A DNA stretch of 64,000 nucleotides from Echiichthys vipera (GCA_963691815.1 OY829665.1:21544685-21608684), one strand, 5' to 3'; numbered from the stretch's first letter, positions 35,501 through 48,699 are shown. Notes: generated by a model from the letters alone, not told the origin. Numbers and translations are program-made.

Positions 35501-36266
35501 CAATGCTTTACTATGAGTTTGGTAAAAACTAGTGTGATGCGGTGTCGGATGGACCGAGTGATTTCCTCTGGATCGACACATATGACTTCCAGCAATCAAG
35601 CCATCAGTTGGCAGAGCTGATTCCATGTACTATGAACCCTGGACAAGAATCAAGTCTGGACATAGGATGGAGTGTCTCTTTCACACATGGTAGCACACAA
35701 CAGGAGATAGTCTGTGTCAGATGCGTGCTCACTGACTAAGAATATTGTTTGGTTTTTCAGCGAGGGGTGATGTTGGTGCATTCAGCAGGCAGGACATGGC
35801 CACAAGCAACTAAGCCTCTTGCCAACCTTGAATTTAACTGACCATTAGAGGGTGGGTCCTTAGATACAGAAGTTCCCAAATCCCGTCCTTTCTCCATTTA
35901 GACAGTTCATTGCAGGTTTGTAGTGCATGTGTTGAGGAGGCTGCACATTGCTCTCTGGTTAGAAGGCAAGTTGATTCCCTGCAAGATCAACCTGTGTTTG
36001 AGCAGTGAGCGTGTTCATCTTTCCTTCCCTACCTTTTTTGGATTATTGTGAAGATTACAAAGTACATCAAAGACTTCCTCAAACACAAAGCAACATCGTG
36101 GCCTCTGAGGATGCAGCAGTGTGGTGACGAGATCATTACTCGTCTTCTGTTCAGCCCAGGAGTGAATTGAGCAGTGAAGTTAATGCATTTTTCAGTGCAT
36201 CAGTATGTTGCGGAATCTGATCTTCCAATGAGCCAGTTACATCGCGGGGCAAAGTGAGCAGCTATA

Positions 36267-36348
36267 CGACGAGGATGGGATTCAGACCCATGCGTGCAGA
36301 GCACAAGGGATTAGCAGTCCATCGCCTTAACCACTCTGCCACTTCGTC
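36267..36348 (-). tRNA. tRNA-Ser (GCT), U36, damaged
   Basis: Sister of U7, with the same acceptor and anticodon-stem mismatches. Confidence 0.6.
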
Positions 36349-36454
36349 CTCTTCTCCTTGACTTCTAACAGTAAGTGTCGGACCCAGGTGTGAAAAGTGC
36401 GGAATGGGGGGAGAGGAGAAGCGTCCAAAGAGGCGGGGCTACACAGTACACATT

Positions 36455-36527
36455 GGGGAATTAGCTCAAATGGTAGAGCGCTCGCTTTGCATGTGAGAGG
36501 TAGAGGGATCAACGCCCTCATTCTCCA
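36455..36527 (+). tRNA. tRNA-Ala (TGC), U36
   Basis: Intact. Confidence 0.93.
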
Positions 36528-37305
36528 CAATGCTTTACTATGAGTTTGGTAAAAACTAGTGTGATGCTGTGTCGGATGGACCGAGTGATTTCCTCTGGAT
36601 CGACACATATGACTTCCAGCAATCAAGCCATCAGTTGGCAGAGCTGATTCCATGTACTATGAACCCTGGACAAGAATCAAGTCTGGACATAGGGTGGAGT
36701 GTCTCTTTCACACATGGTAGCACACAACAGGAGATAGTCTGTGTCAGATGCGTGCTCACTGACTAAGAATATTGTTTGGTTTTTCAGCGAGGGGTGATGT
36801 TGGTGCATTCAGCAGGCAGGACATGGCCACAAGCAACTAAGCCTCTTGTCGTTCCTTGAATTTAACTGACCATTAGAGGGTGGGTCCTTAGATACAGAAG
36901 TTCCCAAATCCCGTCCTTTCTCCATTTAGACAGTTCATTGCAGGTTTGTAGTGCATGTGTTGAAGAGGCTGCACATTGCTCTCTGGTTAGAAGGCAAGTT
37001 GATTACCCGCAAGATCAACCTGTGTTTGAGCAGTGAGCGTGTTCATCTTTCCTTCCCTACCTTTTTTGGATTATTGTGAAGATTACAAAGTACATCAAAG
37101 ACTTCCTCAAACACAAAGCAACATCGTGGCCTCTGAGGATGCAGCAGTGTGGTGAAGAGAGCATTACTCGTCTGCTGTTCAGCCCAGGAGTGAATTGAGC
37201 AGTGTGTTTAGGGTGAAGTTAATGCATTTTTCAGTGCATCAGTATGTTGCGGAAACTGATCTTCCAATGAGCCATTTACATTGCAGGGCAAAGTAAGCAG
37301 CTATA

Positions 37306-37387
37306 CGACGAGGATGGGATCCGGACCCATGCGTGCAGAGCACAATGGATTAGCAGTCCATCGCCTTAACCACTCGGCCACCTCGTC
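37306..37387 (-). tRNA. tRNA-Ser (GCT), U37
   Basis: Sister of U8; T loop TCCGGAT. Confidence 0.7.
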
Positions 37388-37493
37388 CTCTTCTCCTTGC
37401 TTTCTAACAGTAAGTGTCGGACCCAGGTGCGAAAAGTGCGGAATGGGGGGAGAGGAGAAGTGTCGAAAGGGGCAGGGCTACACAGTACACGTC

Positions 37494-37566
37494 GGGGAAT
37501 TAGCTCAAATGGTAGAGCGCTCGCTTTGCATGTGAGAGGTAGAGGGATCAACGCCCTCATTCTCCA
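37494..37566 (+). tRNA. tRNA-Ala (TGC), U37
   Basis: Intact; broken GC box as in U8. Confidence 0.93.
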
Positions 37567-38344
37567 CAATGCTTTGCTATGAGTTCGGTAAAAACTAGTG
37601 TAATGCGGTGTCGGATGGACCGAGTGATTTCCTCTCGATTGACACATATGACTTCCAGCATTCAAGCCATCAGTTGGCAGAGCTGATTCCATGTACTATG
37701 AACCCTGGACAAGAATCAAGTCTGGACATAGGGTGGAGTGTCTCTTTCACACATGGTAGCACACAACAGGAGATAGTCTGTGTCAGATGCATGCTCACTG
37801 ACTAAGAATATTGTTTGGTTTTTCAGCGAGGGGTGATGTTGGTGCATTCAGCAGGCAGGACATGGCCACAAGCAACTAAGCCTCTTGCCGTTCCTTGAAT
37901 TTAACTGACCATTAGAGGGTGGGTCCTTTGATACAGAAGTTCCCAAATCCCGTCCTTTCTCCATTTAGACAGTTCATTGCAGGTTTGTAGTGCATGTGTT
38001 GAAGAGGCTGCACATTGCTCTCTGGTTAGAAGGCAAGTTGATTCCCCGCAAGATCAACCTGTGTTTGAGCAGTGAGCGTGTTCATCTTTCCTTCCCTACC
38101 TTTTTTGGATTAGTGTGAAGATTACAAAGAACATCAAAGACTTCCTCAAACACAAAGCAACATCTTGGCCTCTGAGGATGCAGCAGTGTGGTGACGAGAT
38201 CATTACTCGTCTTCTGTTTATCCCAGGAGTGAATTGAGCAGTGTGTTTAGGGTGAAGTTAATGCATTTTTCAGTGCATCAGTATGTTGCGGAAACTGATC
38301 TTCCAATGAGCCAGTTACATTGCGGGGCAAAGTGAGCAGCTATA

Positions 38345-38426
38345 CGACGAGGATGGGATTCAGACCCATGCGTGCAGAGCACAATGGATTAGCAGTCCAT
38401 CGCCTTAACCACTCGGCCACCTCGTC
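38345..38426 (-). tRNA. tRNA-Ser (GCT), U38
   Basis: Sister of U9; T loop TCTGAAT. Confidence 0.7.
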
Positions 38427-38532
38427 CTCTTCTCCTTGCTTTCTAACAGTAAGTGTCGGACCCAGGTGCGAAAAGTGCAGAATGGGGGGAGAGGAGAAGC
38501 GTCGAAAGGGGCGGGGCTACACAGTACGCATC

Positions 38533-38605
38533 GGGGAATTAGCTCAAATGGTAGAGCGCTCGCTTAGCATGTGAGAGGTAGAGGGATCAACGCCCTCATT
38601 CTCCA
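38533..38605 (+). tRNA. tRNA-Ala (AGC), U38
   Basis: Intact, sister of U9. Confidence 0.93.
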
Positions 38606-39394
38606 CAATGCTTTACTATGAGTTCGGTAAAAACTAGTGTGATGCGGTGTCGGATGGACCGAGTGATTTCCTCTGGATCGACACATATGACTTCCAGCAA
38701 TCAAGCCATCAGTTGGCAGAGCTGATTCCATGTACTATGAACCCTGGACAAGAATCAGGTCTGGACATAGGGTGGAGTGTCTCTTTCACACATGGTAGCA
38801 CACAACAGGAGATAGTCTGTGTCAGATGCGTGCTCACTGACTAAGAATATTGTTTGGTGTTTCAGCGAGGGGTGATGTTGGTGCATTCAGCAGGCAGGAC
38901 ATGGCCACAAGCAACTAAGCCTCTTGCCGTTCCTTGAATTTAACTGACCATTAGAGGGTGGGTACTTAGATGCAGAAGTTCCCAAATCCCGTCCTTTCTC
39001 CATTTAGACAGTTCATTGCAGGTTTGTAGTGCATGTGTTGAAGAGGCTGCACATTGCTCTCTGGTTAGAAGGCAAGTTGATTCCCTGCAAGATCAACCTG
39101 TGTTTGAGCAGTGAGCATCTTGTGAGAGTGTTCATCTTTCCTTCCCTACCTTTTTTGGATTATTGTGAAGATTACAAAGTACATCAAAGACTTCCTCAAA
39201 CACAAAGCAACATTGTGGCCTCTGAGGATGCAGCAGTGTGGTGACGAGATCATTACTCGTCTGCTGTTCAGCCCAGGAGGGAATTGAGCAGTGTGTTTAG
39301 GGTGAAGTTAATGCATTTTTCAGTGCATCAGTATGTTGCGGAAACTGATACTCCAATGAGCCAATTACATTGCGGGGCAAAGTAAGCAGCTATA

Positions 39395-39477
39395 CGACGA
39401 GGATGGGATTCGGGACCAATGCGTGCAGAGCACCATGGATTAGCAGTCCATCGCCTTAACCACACGGCCACCTCGTC
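39395..39477 (-). tRNA. tRNA-Ser (GCT), U39, damaged
   Basis: Sister of U10, with the same disrupted T arm and A-box change. Confidence 0.55.
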
Positions 39478-39583
39478 CTCTTCTCCTTGCTTTCTAACAG
39501 TAAGTGTCGGACCCAGGTGCGAAAAGTGCGGAATGGGGGGAGAGGAGAAGTGTCAAAAGGGGCGGGGCTACACAGTACACGTC

Positions 39584-39656
39584 GGGGAATTAGCTCAAAT
39601 GGTAGAGCGCTCGCTTTGCATGTGAGAGGTAGAGCGATCAACGCCCTCATTCTCCA
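39584..39656 (+). tRNA. tRNA-Ala (TGC), U39
   Basis: T-stem C:C mismatch (GAGCG). Confidence 0.85.
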
Positions 39657-40424
39657 CAATGCTTTGCTATGAGTTCGGTAAAAACTAGTGTAATGGGGTG
39701 TCGGATGGACCGAGTGATTTCCTCTGGATTGACACATATGACTTCCAGCAATCAAGCCATCAGTTGGCAGAGCTGATTCCATGTACTATGAACCCTGGAC
39801 AAGAATCAAGTCTGGACATAGGGTGGAGTGTCTCTTTCACACATGGTAGCACACAACAGGAGATAGTCTGTGTCAGATGCGTGCTCACTGACTAAGAATA
39901 TTGTTTGGTTTTTCGGCGAGGGGTGATGTTGGTGCATTCAGCAGGCAGGACATGGCCACAAGCAACTAAGCCTCTTGCCGTTCTTGAATTTAACTGACCA
40001 TTAGAGGGTGGGTCCTTAGATACAGAAGTTCCCAAATCCCATCCTTTCTCCATTTAGACAGTTCATTGCAGGTTTGTAGTGCATGTGTTGAAGAGGCTGC
40101 ACATTGCTCTCTGGTTAGAAGGCAAGTTGATTCCCCGCAAGATCAACCTGTGTTTGAGCAGTGAGCGTGTTCATCTTTCCTTCCCTACCTTTTTTGGATT
40201 ATTGTGAAGATTACAAAGTACATCAAAGACTTCCTCAAACACAAAGCAACATCGTGGCCTCTGAGGATGCAGCAGTGTGGTGACGAGAGCATTACTCGTC
40301 TGCTGTTCAGCCCAGGAGTGAATTGAGCAGGGTGAAGTTAATGCATTTTTCAGTGCATCAGTATGTTGCGGAAACTGATCTTCCAATGAGCCAGTTACAT
40401 TGCGAGGCAAAGTGAGCAGCTATA

Positions 40425-40506
40425 CGACGAGGATGGGATTAAGACCCATGCGTGCAGAGCACAATGGATTAGCAGTCCATCACCTTAACCACTCGGCCAC
40501 CTCGTC
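40425..40506 (-). tRNA. tRNA-Ser (GCT), U40, B box decayed
   Basis: Sister of U11; T loop TCTTAAT. Confidence 0.6.
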
Positions 40507-40612
40507 CTCTTCTCCTTGCCTTCTAACAGTAAGTGTCGGACCCAGGTGTGAAAAGTGCGGAATGGGGGGAGAGGAGAAGCGTCGAAAGGGGCGGGGCTAC
40601 ACAGTACACATC

Positions 40613-40685
40613 GGGGAATTAGCTCAAATGGTAGAGCGCTCGCTTTGCATGTGAGAGGTAGAGGGATCAACGCCCTCATTCTCCA
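40613..40685 (+). tRNA. tRNA-Ala (TGC), U40
   Basis: Intact. Confidence 0.94.
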
Positions 40686-41463
40686 CAATGCTTTACTATG
40701 AGTTCAGTAAAAACTAGTGTGATGCGGTGTCGGATGGACTGAGTGATTTCCTCTGGTTCGACACATATGACTTCCAGCAATCAAGCCATCAGTTGGCAGA
40801 GCTGATTCCATGTACTATGAACCCTGGACAAGAATCAAGTCTGGACATAGGGTGGAGTGTCTCTTTCACACATGGTAGCACACAACAGGAGATAGTCTGT
40901 GTCAGATGCGTGCTCACTGACTAAGAATATTGTTTGGTTTTTCAGCGAGGGGTGATGTTGGTGCATTCAGCAGGCAGGACATGGCCACAAGCAACTAAGC
41001 CTCTTGCCGTTCCTTGAATTTAACTGACCATTAGAGGGTGGGTCCTTAGATACAGAAGTTCCCAAATCCCGTCCTTTCTCCATTTAGACAGTTCATTGCA
41101 GGTTTGTAGTGCATGTGTTGAAGAGGCTGCACATTGCTCTCTGGTTAGAAGGCAAGTTGATTTCCCGCAAGATCAACCTGTGTTTGAACAGTGAGCGTGT
41201 TCATCTTTCCTTCCCTACCTTTTTTGGATTATTGTGAAGAATTCAAAGTACATCAAAGACTTCCTCAAACACAAAGCAACATCTTGGCCTCTGAGGATGC
41301 AGCAGTGTGGTGACGAGATCATTACTCGTCTTCTGTTCAGCCCAGGAGTGAATTGAGCAGTGTGTTTAGGGTGAAGTTAATGCATTTTTCAGTGCATCAG
41401 TATGTTGCGGAAACTGATCTTCCAATGAGCCAGTTACATTGCGGGGCAAAGTGAGCAGCTATA

Positions 41464-41545
41464 CGACGAGGATGGGATTCAGACCCATGCGTGCAGAGCA
41501 CAATGGATTAGCAGTCCATCACCTTAACCACACGGCCACCTCGTC
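41464..41545 (-). tRNA. tRNA-Ser (GCT), U41
   Basis: Sister of U12; T loop TCTGAAT, A box CCGTGTGG. Confidence 0.6.
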
Positions 41546-41651
41546 CTCTTCTCCTTGCTTTCTAACAGTAAGTGTCGGACCCAGGTGCGAAAAGTGCGGA
41601 ATGGGGGGAGAGGAGAAGTGTCAAAAGGGGCGGGGCTACACAGTACACGTC

Positions 41652-41724
41652 GGGGAATTAGCTCAAATGGTAGAGCGCTCGCTTTGCATGTGAGAGGTAG
41701 AGCGATCAACGCCCTCATTCTCCA
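41652..41724 (+). tRNA. tRNA-Ala (TGC), U41
   Basis: T-stem C:C mismatch (GAGCG). Confidence 0.85.
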
Positions 41725-42502
41725 CAATGCTTTGCTATGAGTTCGGTAAAAACTAGTGTAATGGGGTGTCGGATGGACCGAGTGATTTCCTCTGGATTGA
41801 CACATATGACTTCCAGCATTCAAGCCATCAGTTGGCAGAGTTGATTCCATGTAGTATGAACCCTGGACAAGAATCAAGTCTGGACATAGGGTGGAGTGTC
41901 TCTTTCACACATGGTAGCACACAACAGGAGATAGTCTGTGTCAGATGCGTGCTCACTGACTAAGAATATTGTTTGGTTTTTCAGCGAGGGGTGATGTTGG
42001 TGCATTCAGCAGGCAGGACATGGCCACAAGCAACTAAGCCTCTTGCCGTTCCTTGAATTTAACTGACCATTAGAGGGTGGGTCCTTTGATACAGAAGTTC
42101 CAAAATCCCATCCTTTCTCCATTTAGACAGTTCATTGCAGGTTTGTAGTGCATGTGTTGAAGAGGCTGCACATTGCTCTCTGGTTAGAAGGCAAGTTGAT
42201 TTCCCGCAAGATCAACCTGTGTTTGAACAGTGAGCGTGTTCATCTTTCCTTCCCTACCTTTTTTGGATTATTGTGAAGATTACAAAGTACATCAAAGACT
42301 TCCTCAAACACAAAGCAACATCTTGGCCTCTGAGGATGCAGCAGTGTGGTGACGAGATCATTACTCGTCTTCTGTTCAGCCCAGGAGTGAATTGAGCAGT
42401 GTGTTTAGGGTGAAGTTAATGCATTTTTCAGTACATCAGTATGTTGCGGAAACTGATCTTCCAATGAGCCAGTTACATTGCGGGGCAAAGTGAGCAGCTA
42501 TA

Positions 42503-42584
42503 CGACGAGGATGGGATTCAGACCCATGCGTGCAGAGCACAATGGATTAGCAGTCCATCGCCTTAACCACTCGGCCACCTCGTC
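42503..42584 (-). tRNA. tRNA-Ser (GCT), U42
   Basis: Sister of U13; T loop TCTGAAT. Confidence 0.7.
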
Positions 42585-42690
42585 CTCTTCTCCTTGCCTT
42601 CTAGCAGTAAGTGTCGGACCCAGGTGTGAAAAGTGCGGAATGGGGGGAGAGGAGAAGCGTCCAAAGAGGCGGGGCTACACAGTACACATC

Positions 42691-42763
42691 GGGGAATTAG
42701 CTCAAATGGTATAGCGCTCGCTTTGCATGTGAGAGGTAGAGGGATCAATGCCCTCATTCTCCA
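42691..42763 (+). tRNA. tRNA-Ala (TGC), U42, D-stem mutant
   Basis: Sister of the TGA gene in U13. It shares G22 to T (TAGC) and T loop ATCAATG but keeps TGC, so the D-stem change predates the anticodon change. Confidence 0.85.
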
Positions 42764-43531
42764 CAATGCTTTACTATGAGTTCGGTAAAAACTAGTGTGA
42801 TGCGGTGTCGGCTGGACCGAGTGATTTCCTCTGGATCGACACATATGACTTCCAGCAATCAAGCCATCAGTTGGCAGAGCTGATTCCATGTACTATGAAC
42901 CCTGGACAAGAATCAAGTCTGGACATAGGGTGGAGTGTCTCATTCACACATGGTAGCACACAACAGGAGATAGTCTGTGTAAGATGCGTGCTCACTGACT
43001 AAGAATATTGTTTGGTTTTTCGGCGAGGGGTGATGTTGGTGCATTCAGCAGGCAGGACATGGCCACAAGCAACTAAGCCTCTTGCCGTTCTTGAATTTAA
43101 CTGACCATTAGAGGGTGGGTCCTTAGATACAGAAGTTCCCAAATCCCGTCCTTTCTCCATTTAGACAGTTCATTGCAGGTTTGTAGTGCATGTGTTGAAG
43201 AGGCTGCACATTGCTCTCTGGTCAGAAGGCAAGTTGATTCCCCGCAAGATCAACCTGTGTTTGAGCAGTGAGCGTGTTCATCTTTCCTTCCCTACCTTTT
43301 TTGGATTATAGTGAAGATTACAAAGTACATCAAAGACTTCCTCAAACACAAAGCAACATCGTGGCCTCTGAGGATGCAGCAGTGTGGTGACGAGAGCATT
43401 ACTCGTCTGCTGTTCAGCCCAGGAGTGAATTGAGCAGGGTGAAGTTAATGCATTTTTCAGTGCATCAGTATGTTGCGGAAACTGATCTTCCAATGAGCCA
43501 GTTACATTGCGAGGCAAAGTGAGCAGCTATA

Positions 43532-43613
43532 CGACGAGGATGGGATTAAGACCCATGCGTGCAGATCACAATGGATTAGCAGTCCATCACCTTAACCACT
43601 CGGCCACCTCGTC
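43532..43613 (-). tRNA. tRNA-Ser (GCT), U43, B box decayed
   Basis: T loop TCTTAAT, plus a private variable-arm change (gcagatcac on the plus strand). Confidence 0.58.
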
Positions 43614-43719
43614 CTCTTCTCCTTGCCTTCTAACAGTAAGTGTCGGACCCAGGTGTGAAAAGTGCGGAATGGGGGGAGAGGAGAAGCGTCGAAAGGGGCT
43701 GGGCTACACAGTACACATC

Positions 43720-43792
43720 GGGGAATTAGCTCAAATGGTAGAGCGCTCGCTTTGCATGTGAGAGGTAGAGGGATCAACGCCCTCATTCTCCA
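43720..43792 (+). tRNA. tRNA-Ala (TGC), U43
   Basis: Intact; GC box changed to ggggctgggc as in U14. Confidence 0.93.
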
Positions 43793-44561
43793 CAATGCTT
43801 TACTATGAGTTCAGTAAAAACTAGTGTGATGCGGTGTCGGATGGACTGAGTGATTTCCTCTGGTTCGACACATATGACTTCCAGCAATCAAGCCATCAGT
43901 TTGCAGAGCTGATTCCATGTACTATGAACCCTGGACAAGAATCAAGTCTGGACATAGGGTGGAGTGTCTCTTTCACACATGGTAGCACACAACAGGAGAT
44001 AGTCTGTGTCAGATGCGTGCTCACTGACTAAGAATATTGTTTGGTTTTTCAGCGAGGGGTGATGTTGGTGCATTCAGCAGGCAGGACATGGCCACAAGCA
44101 ACTAAGCCTCTTGCCGTTCCTTGAATTTAACTGACCATTAGAGGGTGGGTCCTTAGATACAGAAGTTCCCAAATCCCGTCCTTTCTCCATTTAGACAGTT
44201 CATTGCAGGTTTGTAGTGCATGTGTTGAAGAGGCTGCACATTGCTCTCTGGTCAGAAGGCAAGTTGATTCCCCGCAAGATCAACCTGTGTTTGAGCAGTG
44301 AGCGTGTTCATCTTTCCTTCCCTACCTTTTTTGGATTATAGTGAAGATTACAAAGTACATCAAAGACTTCCTCAAACACAAAGCAACATCGTGGCCTCTG
44401 AGGATGCAGCAGTGTGGTGACGAGAGCATTACTCGTCTTCTGTTCAGCCCAGGAGTGAATTGAGCAGGGTGAAGTTAATGCATTTTTCAGTGCATCAGTA
44501 TGTTGCGGAAACTGATCTTCCAATGAGCCAGTTACATTGCGAGGCAAAGTGAGCAGCTATA

Positions 44562-44643
44562 CGACGAGGATGGGATTAAGACCCATGCGTGCAGAGCACA
44601 ATGGATTAGCAGTCCATCACCTTAACCACTCGGCCACCTCGTC
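44562..44643 (-). tRNA. tRNA-Ser (GCT), U44, B box decayed
   Basis: Sister of U15; T loop TCTTAAT. Confidence 0.6.
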
Positions 44644-44749
44644 CTCTTCTCCTTGCCTTCTAACAGTAAGTGTCGGACCCAGGTGTGAAAAGTGCGGAAT
44701 GGGGGGAGAGGAGAAGCGTCGAAAGGGGCGGGGCTACACAGTACACATC

Positions 44750-44822
44750 GGGGAATTAGCTCAAATGGTAGAGCGCTCGCTTTGCATGTGAGAGGTAGAG
44801 GGATCAACGCCCTCATTCTCCA
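44750..44822 (+). tRNA. tRNA-Ala (TGC), U44
   Basis: Intact. Confidence 0.94.
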
Positions 44823-45591
44823 CAATGCTTTACTATGAGTTCAGTAAAAACTAGTGTGATACGGTGTCGGATGGACTGAGTGATTTCCTCTGGTTCGACA
44901 CATATGACTTCCAGCAATCAAGCCATCAGTTGGCAGAGCTGATTCCATGTACTATGAACCCTGGACAAGAATCAAGGCTGGACATAGGGTGGAGTGTCTC
45001 TTTCACACATGGTAGCACACAACAGGAGATAGTCTGTGTCAGATGCGTGCTCACTGACTAAGAATATTGTTTGGTTTTTCAGCGAGGGGTGATGTTGGTG
45101 CATTCAAAAGGCAGGACATGGCCACAAGCAACTAAGCCTCTTGCCGTTCCTTGAATTTAACTGACCATTAGAGGGTGGGTCCTTAGATACAGAAGTTCCC
45201 AAATCCCGTCCTTTCTCCATTTAGACAGTTCATTGCAGGTTTGTAGTGCATAAGTTGAAGAGGCTGCACATTGCTCTCTGGTTAGAAGGCAAGTTGATTC
45301 CCCGCAAGATCAACCTGTGTTTGAGCAGTGAGCGTGTTCATCTTTCCTTCCCAACCTTTTTTGGATTAAGGTGAAGATTACAAAGTACATCAAAGACTTC
45401 CTCAAACACAAAGCAACATCGTGGCCTCTGAGGATGCAGCAGTGTGGTGACGAGATCATTACTCGTCTTCTGTTCAGCCCAGGAGTGAATTGAGCAGGGT
45501 GAAGGTAATGCATTTTTCAGTGCATCAGTATGTTGCAGAAACTGATCTTCCAATGAGCCAGTTACATTGCGGGGCAAAGTAAGCATCTATA

Positions 45592-45673
45592 CAACGAGGA
45601 TGGGATTCGGACCCATGCGTGAAGAGCACAATGGATTAGCAGTCCATCACCTTAACCACTCGGCCACCTCGTC
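45592..45673 (-). tRNA. tRNA-Ser (GCT), U45
   Basis: Sister of U16; T loop TCCGAAT, G1:U72. Confidence 0.68.
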
Positions 45674-45779
45674 CTCTTCTCCTTGCCTTCTAACAGTAAG
45701 TGTCGGACCCAGGTGTGAAAAGTGCGGAATGGGGGGAGAGTTGAAGCGTCGAAAGGGGCGGGGCTACACAGTACACGTC

Positions 45780-45852
45780 GGGGAATTAGCTCAAATGGTA
45801 GAGTGCTCGCTTTGCATGTGAGAGGTAGAGAGATCAACGCCCTCATTCTCCA
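45780..45852 (+). tRNA. tRNA-Ala (TGC), U45
   Basis: G10:U25 and T-stem A:C mismatch. Confidence 0.85.
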
Positions 45853-46621
45853 CAATGCTTTACTATGAGTTCGGTAAAAACTAGTGTGATGCGGTGTCGG
45901 ATGGACCGAGTGATTTCCTCTGGATCGACACATATGACTTCCAGCAATCAAGCCATCAGTTGGCAGAGCTGATTCCATGTACTATGAACCCTGGACAAGA
46001 ATCAAGTCTGGACATAGGGTGGAGTGTCTCTTTCACACATGGTAGCACACAACAGGAGATAGTCTGTGTCAGATGCGTGCTCACTGACTAAGAATATTGT
46101 TTGGTTTTTCAGCGAGGGGTGATGTTGGTGCATTCAGCAGGCAGGACATGGCCACAAGCAACTAAGCCTCTTGCCGTTCCTTGAATTTAACTGACCATTA
46201 GAGGGTGGGTCCTTAGATACAGAAGTTCCCAAATCCCGTCCTTTCTCCATTTAGACAGTTCATTGCAGGTTTGTAGTGCATGTGTTGAAGAGGCTGCACA
46301 TTGCTCTCTGGTCAGAAGGCAAGTTGATTCCCCGCAAGATCAACCTGTGTTTGAGCAGTGAGCGTGTTCATCTTTCCTTCCCTACCTTTTTTGGATTATA
46401 GTGAAGATTACAAAGTACATCAAAGACTTCCTCAAACACAAAGCAACATCGTGGCCTCTGAGGATGCAGCAGTGTGGTGACGAGAGCATTACTCGTCTTC
46501 TGTTCAGCCCAGGAGTGAATTGAGCAGGGTGAAGTTAATGCATTTTTCAGTGCATCAGTATGTTGCGGAAACTGATCTTCCAATGAGCCAGTTACATTGC
46601 GAGGCAAAGTGAGCAGCTATA

Positions 46622-46703
46622 CGACGAGGATGGGATTAAGACCCATGCGTGCAGAGCACAATGGATTAGCAGTCCATCACCTTAACCACTCGGCCACCTC
46701 GTC
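46622..46703 (-). tRNA. tRNA-Ser (GCT), U46, B box decayed
   Basis: Sister of U19; T loop TCTTAAT. Confidence 0.6.
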
Positions 46704-46809
46704 CTCTTCTCCTTGCCTTCTAACAGTAAGTGTCGGACCCAGGTGTGAAAAGTGCGGAATGGGGGGAGAGGAGAAGCGTCGAAAGGGGCGGGGCTACACA
46801 GTACACATC

Positions 46810-46882
46810 GGGGAATTAGCTCAAATGGTAGAGCGCTCGCTTTGCATGTGAGAGGTAGAGGGATCAACGCCCTCATTCTCCA
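46810..46882 (+). tRNA. tRNA-Ala (TGC), U46
   Basis: Intact. Confidence 0.94.
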
Positions 46883-47660
46883 CAATGCTTTACTATGAGT
46901 TCAGTAAAAACTAGTGTGATGCGGTGTCGGATGGACTGAGTGATTTCCTCTGGTTCGACACATATGACTTCCAGCAATCAAGCCATCAGTTGGCAGAGCT
47001 GATTCCATGTACTATGAACCCTGGACAAGAATCAAGTCTGGACATAGGGTGGAGTGTCTCTTTCACACATGGTAGCACACAACAGGAGATAGTCTGTGTC
47101 AGATGCGTGCTCACTGACTAAGAATAGTGTTTGGTTTTTCAGCGAGGGGTGATGTTGGTGCATTCAAAAGGCAGGACATGGCCACAAGCAACTAAGCCTC
47201 TTGCCGTTCCTTGAATTTAACTGACCATTAGAGGGTGGGTCCTTAGATACAGAAGTTCCCAAATCCCGTCCTTTCTCCATTTAGACAGTTCATTGCAGGT
47301 TTGTAGTGCATGTGTTGAAGAGGCTGCACATTGCTCTCTGGTTAGAAGGCAAGTTGATTCTCCGCAAGATCAACCTGTGTTTGAGCAGTGAGCGTGTTCA
47401 TCTTTCCTTCCCTACCTTTTTTGGATTATTGTGAAGATTACAAAGTACATCAAAGACTTCCTCAAACACAAAGCAACATCGTGGCCTCTGAGGATGCAGC
47501 AGTGTGGTGACGAGAGAATTACTCGTCTGCTGTTCAGCCCAGGAGTGAATTGAGCAGTGTGTTTAGGGTGAAGTTAATGCATTTTTCAGTGCATCAGTAT
47601 GTTGCGGAAACTGATCTTCCAATGAGCCAGTTACATTGCAGGGCAAAGTAAGCAGCTATA

Positions 47661-47742
47661 CGACGAGGATGGGATCCGGACCCATGCGTGCAGAGCACAA
47701 TGGATTAGCAGTCCATCGCCTTAACCAATCGGCCACCTCGTC
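47661..47742 (-). tRNA. tRNA-Ser (GCT), U47
   Basis: Sister of U20; T loop TCCGGAT, A box CCGATTGG. Confidence 0.62.
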
Positions 47743-47848
47743 CTCTTCTCCTTGCTTTCTAACAGTAAGTGTCGGACCCAGGTGCGAAAAGTGCGGAATG
47801 GGGGGAGAGGAGAAGTGTCGAAAGGGGCAGGGCTACACAGTACACGTC

Positions 47849-47921
47849 GGGGAATTAGCTCAAATGGTAGAGCGCTCGCTTTGCATGTGAGAGGTAGAGG
47901 GATCAACGCCCTCATTCTCCA
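47849..47921 (+). tRNA. tRNA-Ala (TGC), U47
   Basis: Intact; lacks the D-stem change of its sister U20. Confidence 0.94.
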
Positions 47922-48699
47922 CAATGCTTTGCTATGAGTTCGGTAAAAACTAGTGTAATGCGGTGTCGGATGGACCGAGTGATTTCCTCTGGATTGACAC
48001 ATATGACTTCCAGCATTCAAGCCATCAGTTGGCAGAGCTGATTCCATGTACTATGAACCCTGGACAAGAATCAAGTCTGGACATTGGGTGGAGTGTCTCT
48101 TTCACACATGGTAGCACACAACAGGAGATAGTCTGTGTCAGATGCATGCTCACTGACTAAGAATATTGTTTGGTTTTTCAGCCAGGGGTGATGTTGGTGC
48201 ATTCAGCAGGCAGGACATGGCCACAAGCAACTAAGCCTCTTGCCGTTCCTTGAATTTAACTGACCATTAGAGGGTGGGTCCTTTGATACAGAAGTTCCCA
48301 AATCCCGTCCTTTCTCCATTTAGACAGTTCATTGCAGGTTTGTAGTGCATGTGTTGAAGAGGCTGCACATTGCTCTCTGGTTAGAAGGCAAGTTGATTCC
48401 CCGCAAGATCAACCTGTGTTTGAGCAGTGAGCGTGTTCATCTTTCCTTCCCTACCTTTTTTGGATTAGTGTGAAGATTACAAAGAACATCAAAGACTTCC
48501 TCAAACACAAAGCAACATCTTGGCCTCTGAGGATGCAGCAGTGTGGTGACGAGATCATTACTCGTCTTCTGTTTATCCCAGGAGTGAATTGAGCAGTGTG
48601 TTTAGGGTGAAGTTAATGCATTTTTCAGTGCATCAGTATGTTGCGGAAACTGATCTTCCAATGAGCCAGTTACATTGCGGGGCAAAGTGAGCAGCTATA

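Larger units (their letters stand above)
30010..48030. repeat. Higher-order duplication, copy 2 (U30-U47)
   Basis: Near-identical to 1-20,080 with the same series of unit variants: CGC-Ala first, then the stub-Ser dimers, then the AGC unit at U38. It lacks one of the two 2,060-bp dimers. It could be a recent segmental duplication inside the satellite or two alleles joined in assembly; sequence alone does not decide. Confidence 0.9.
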
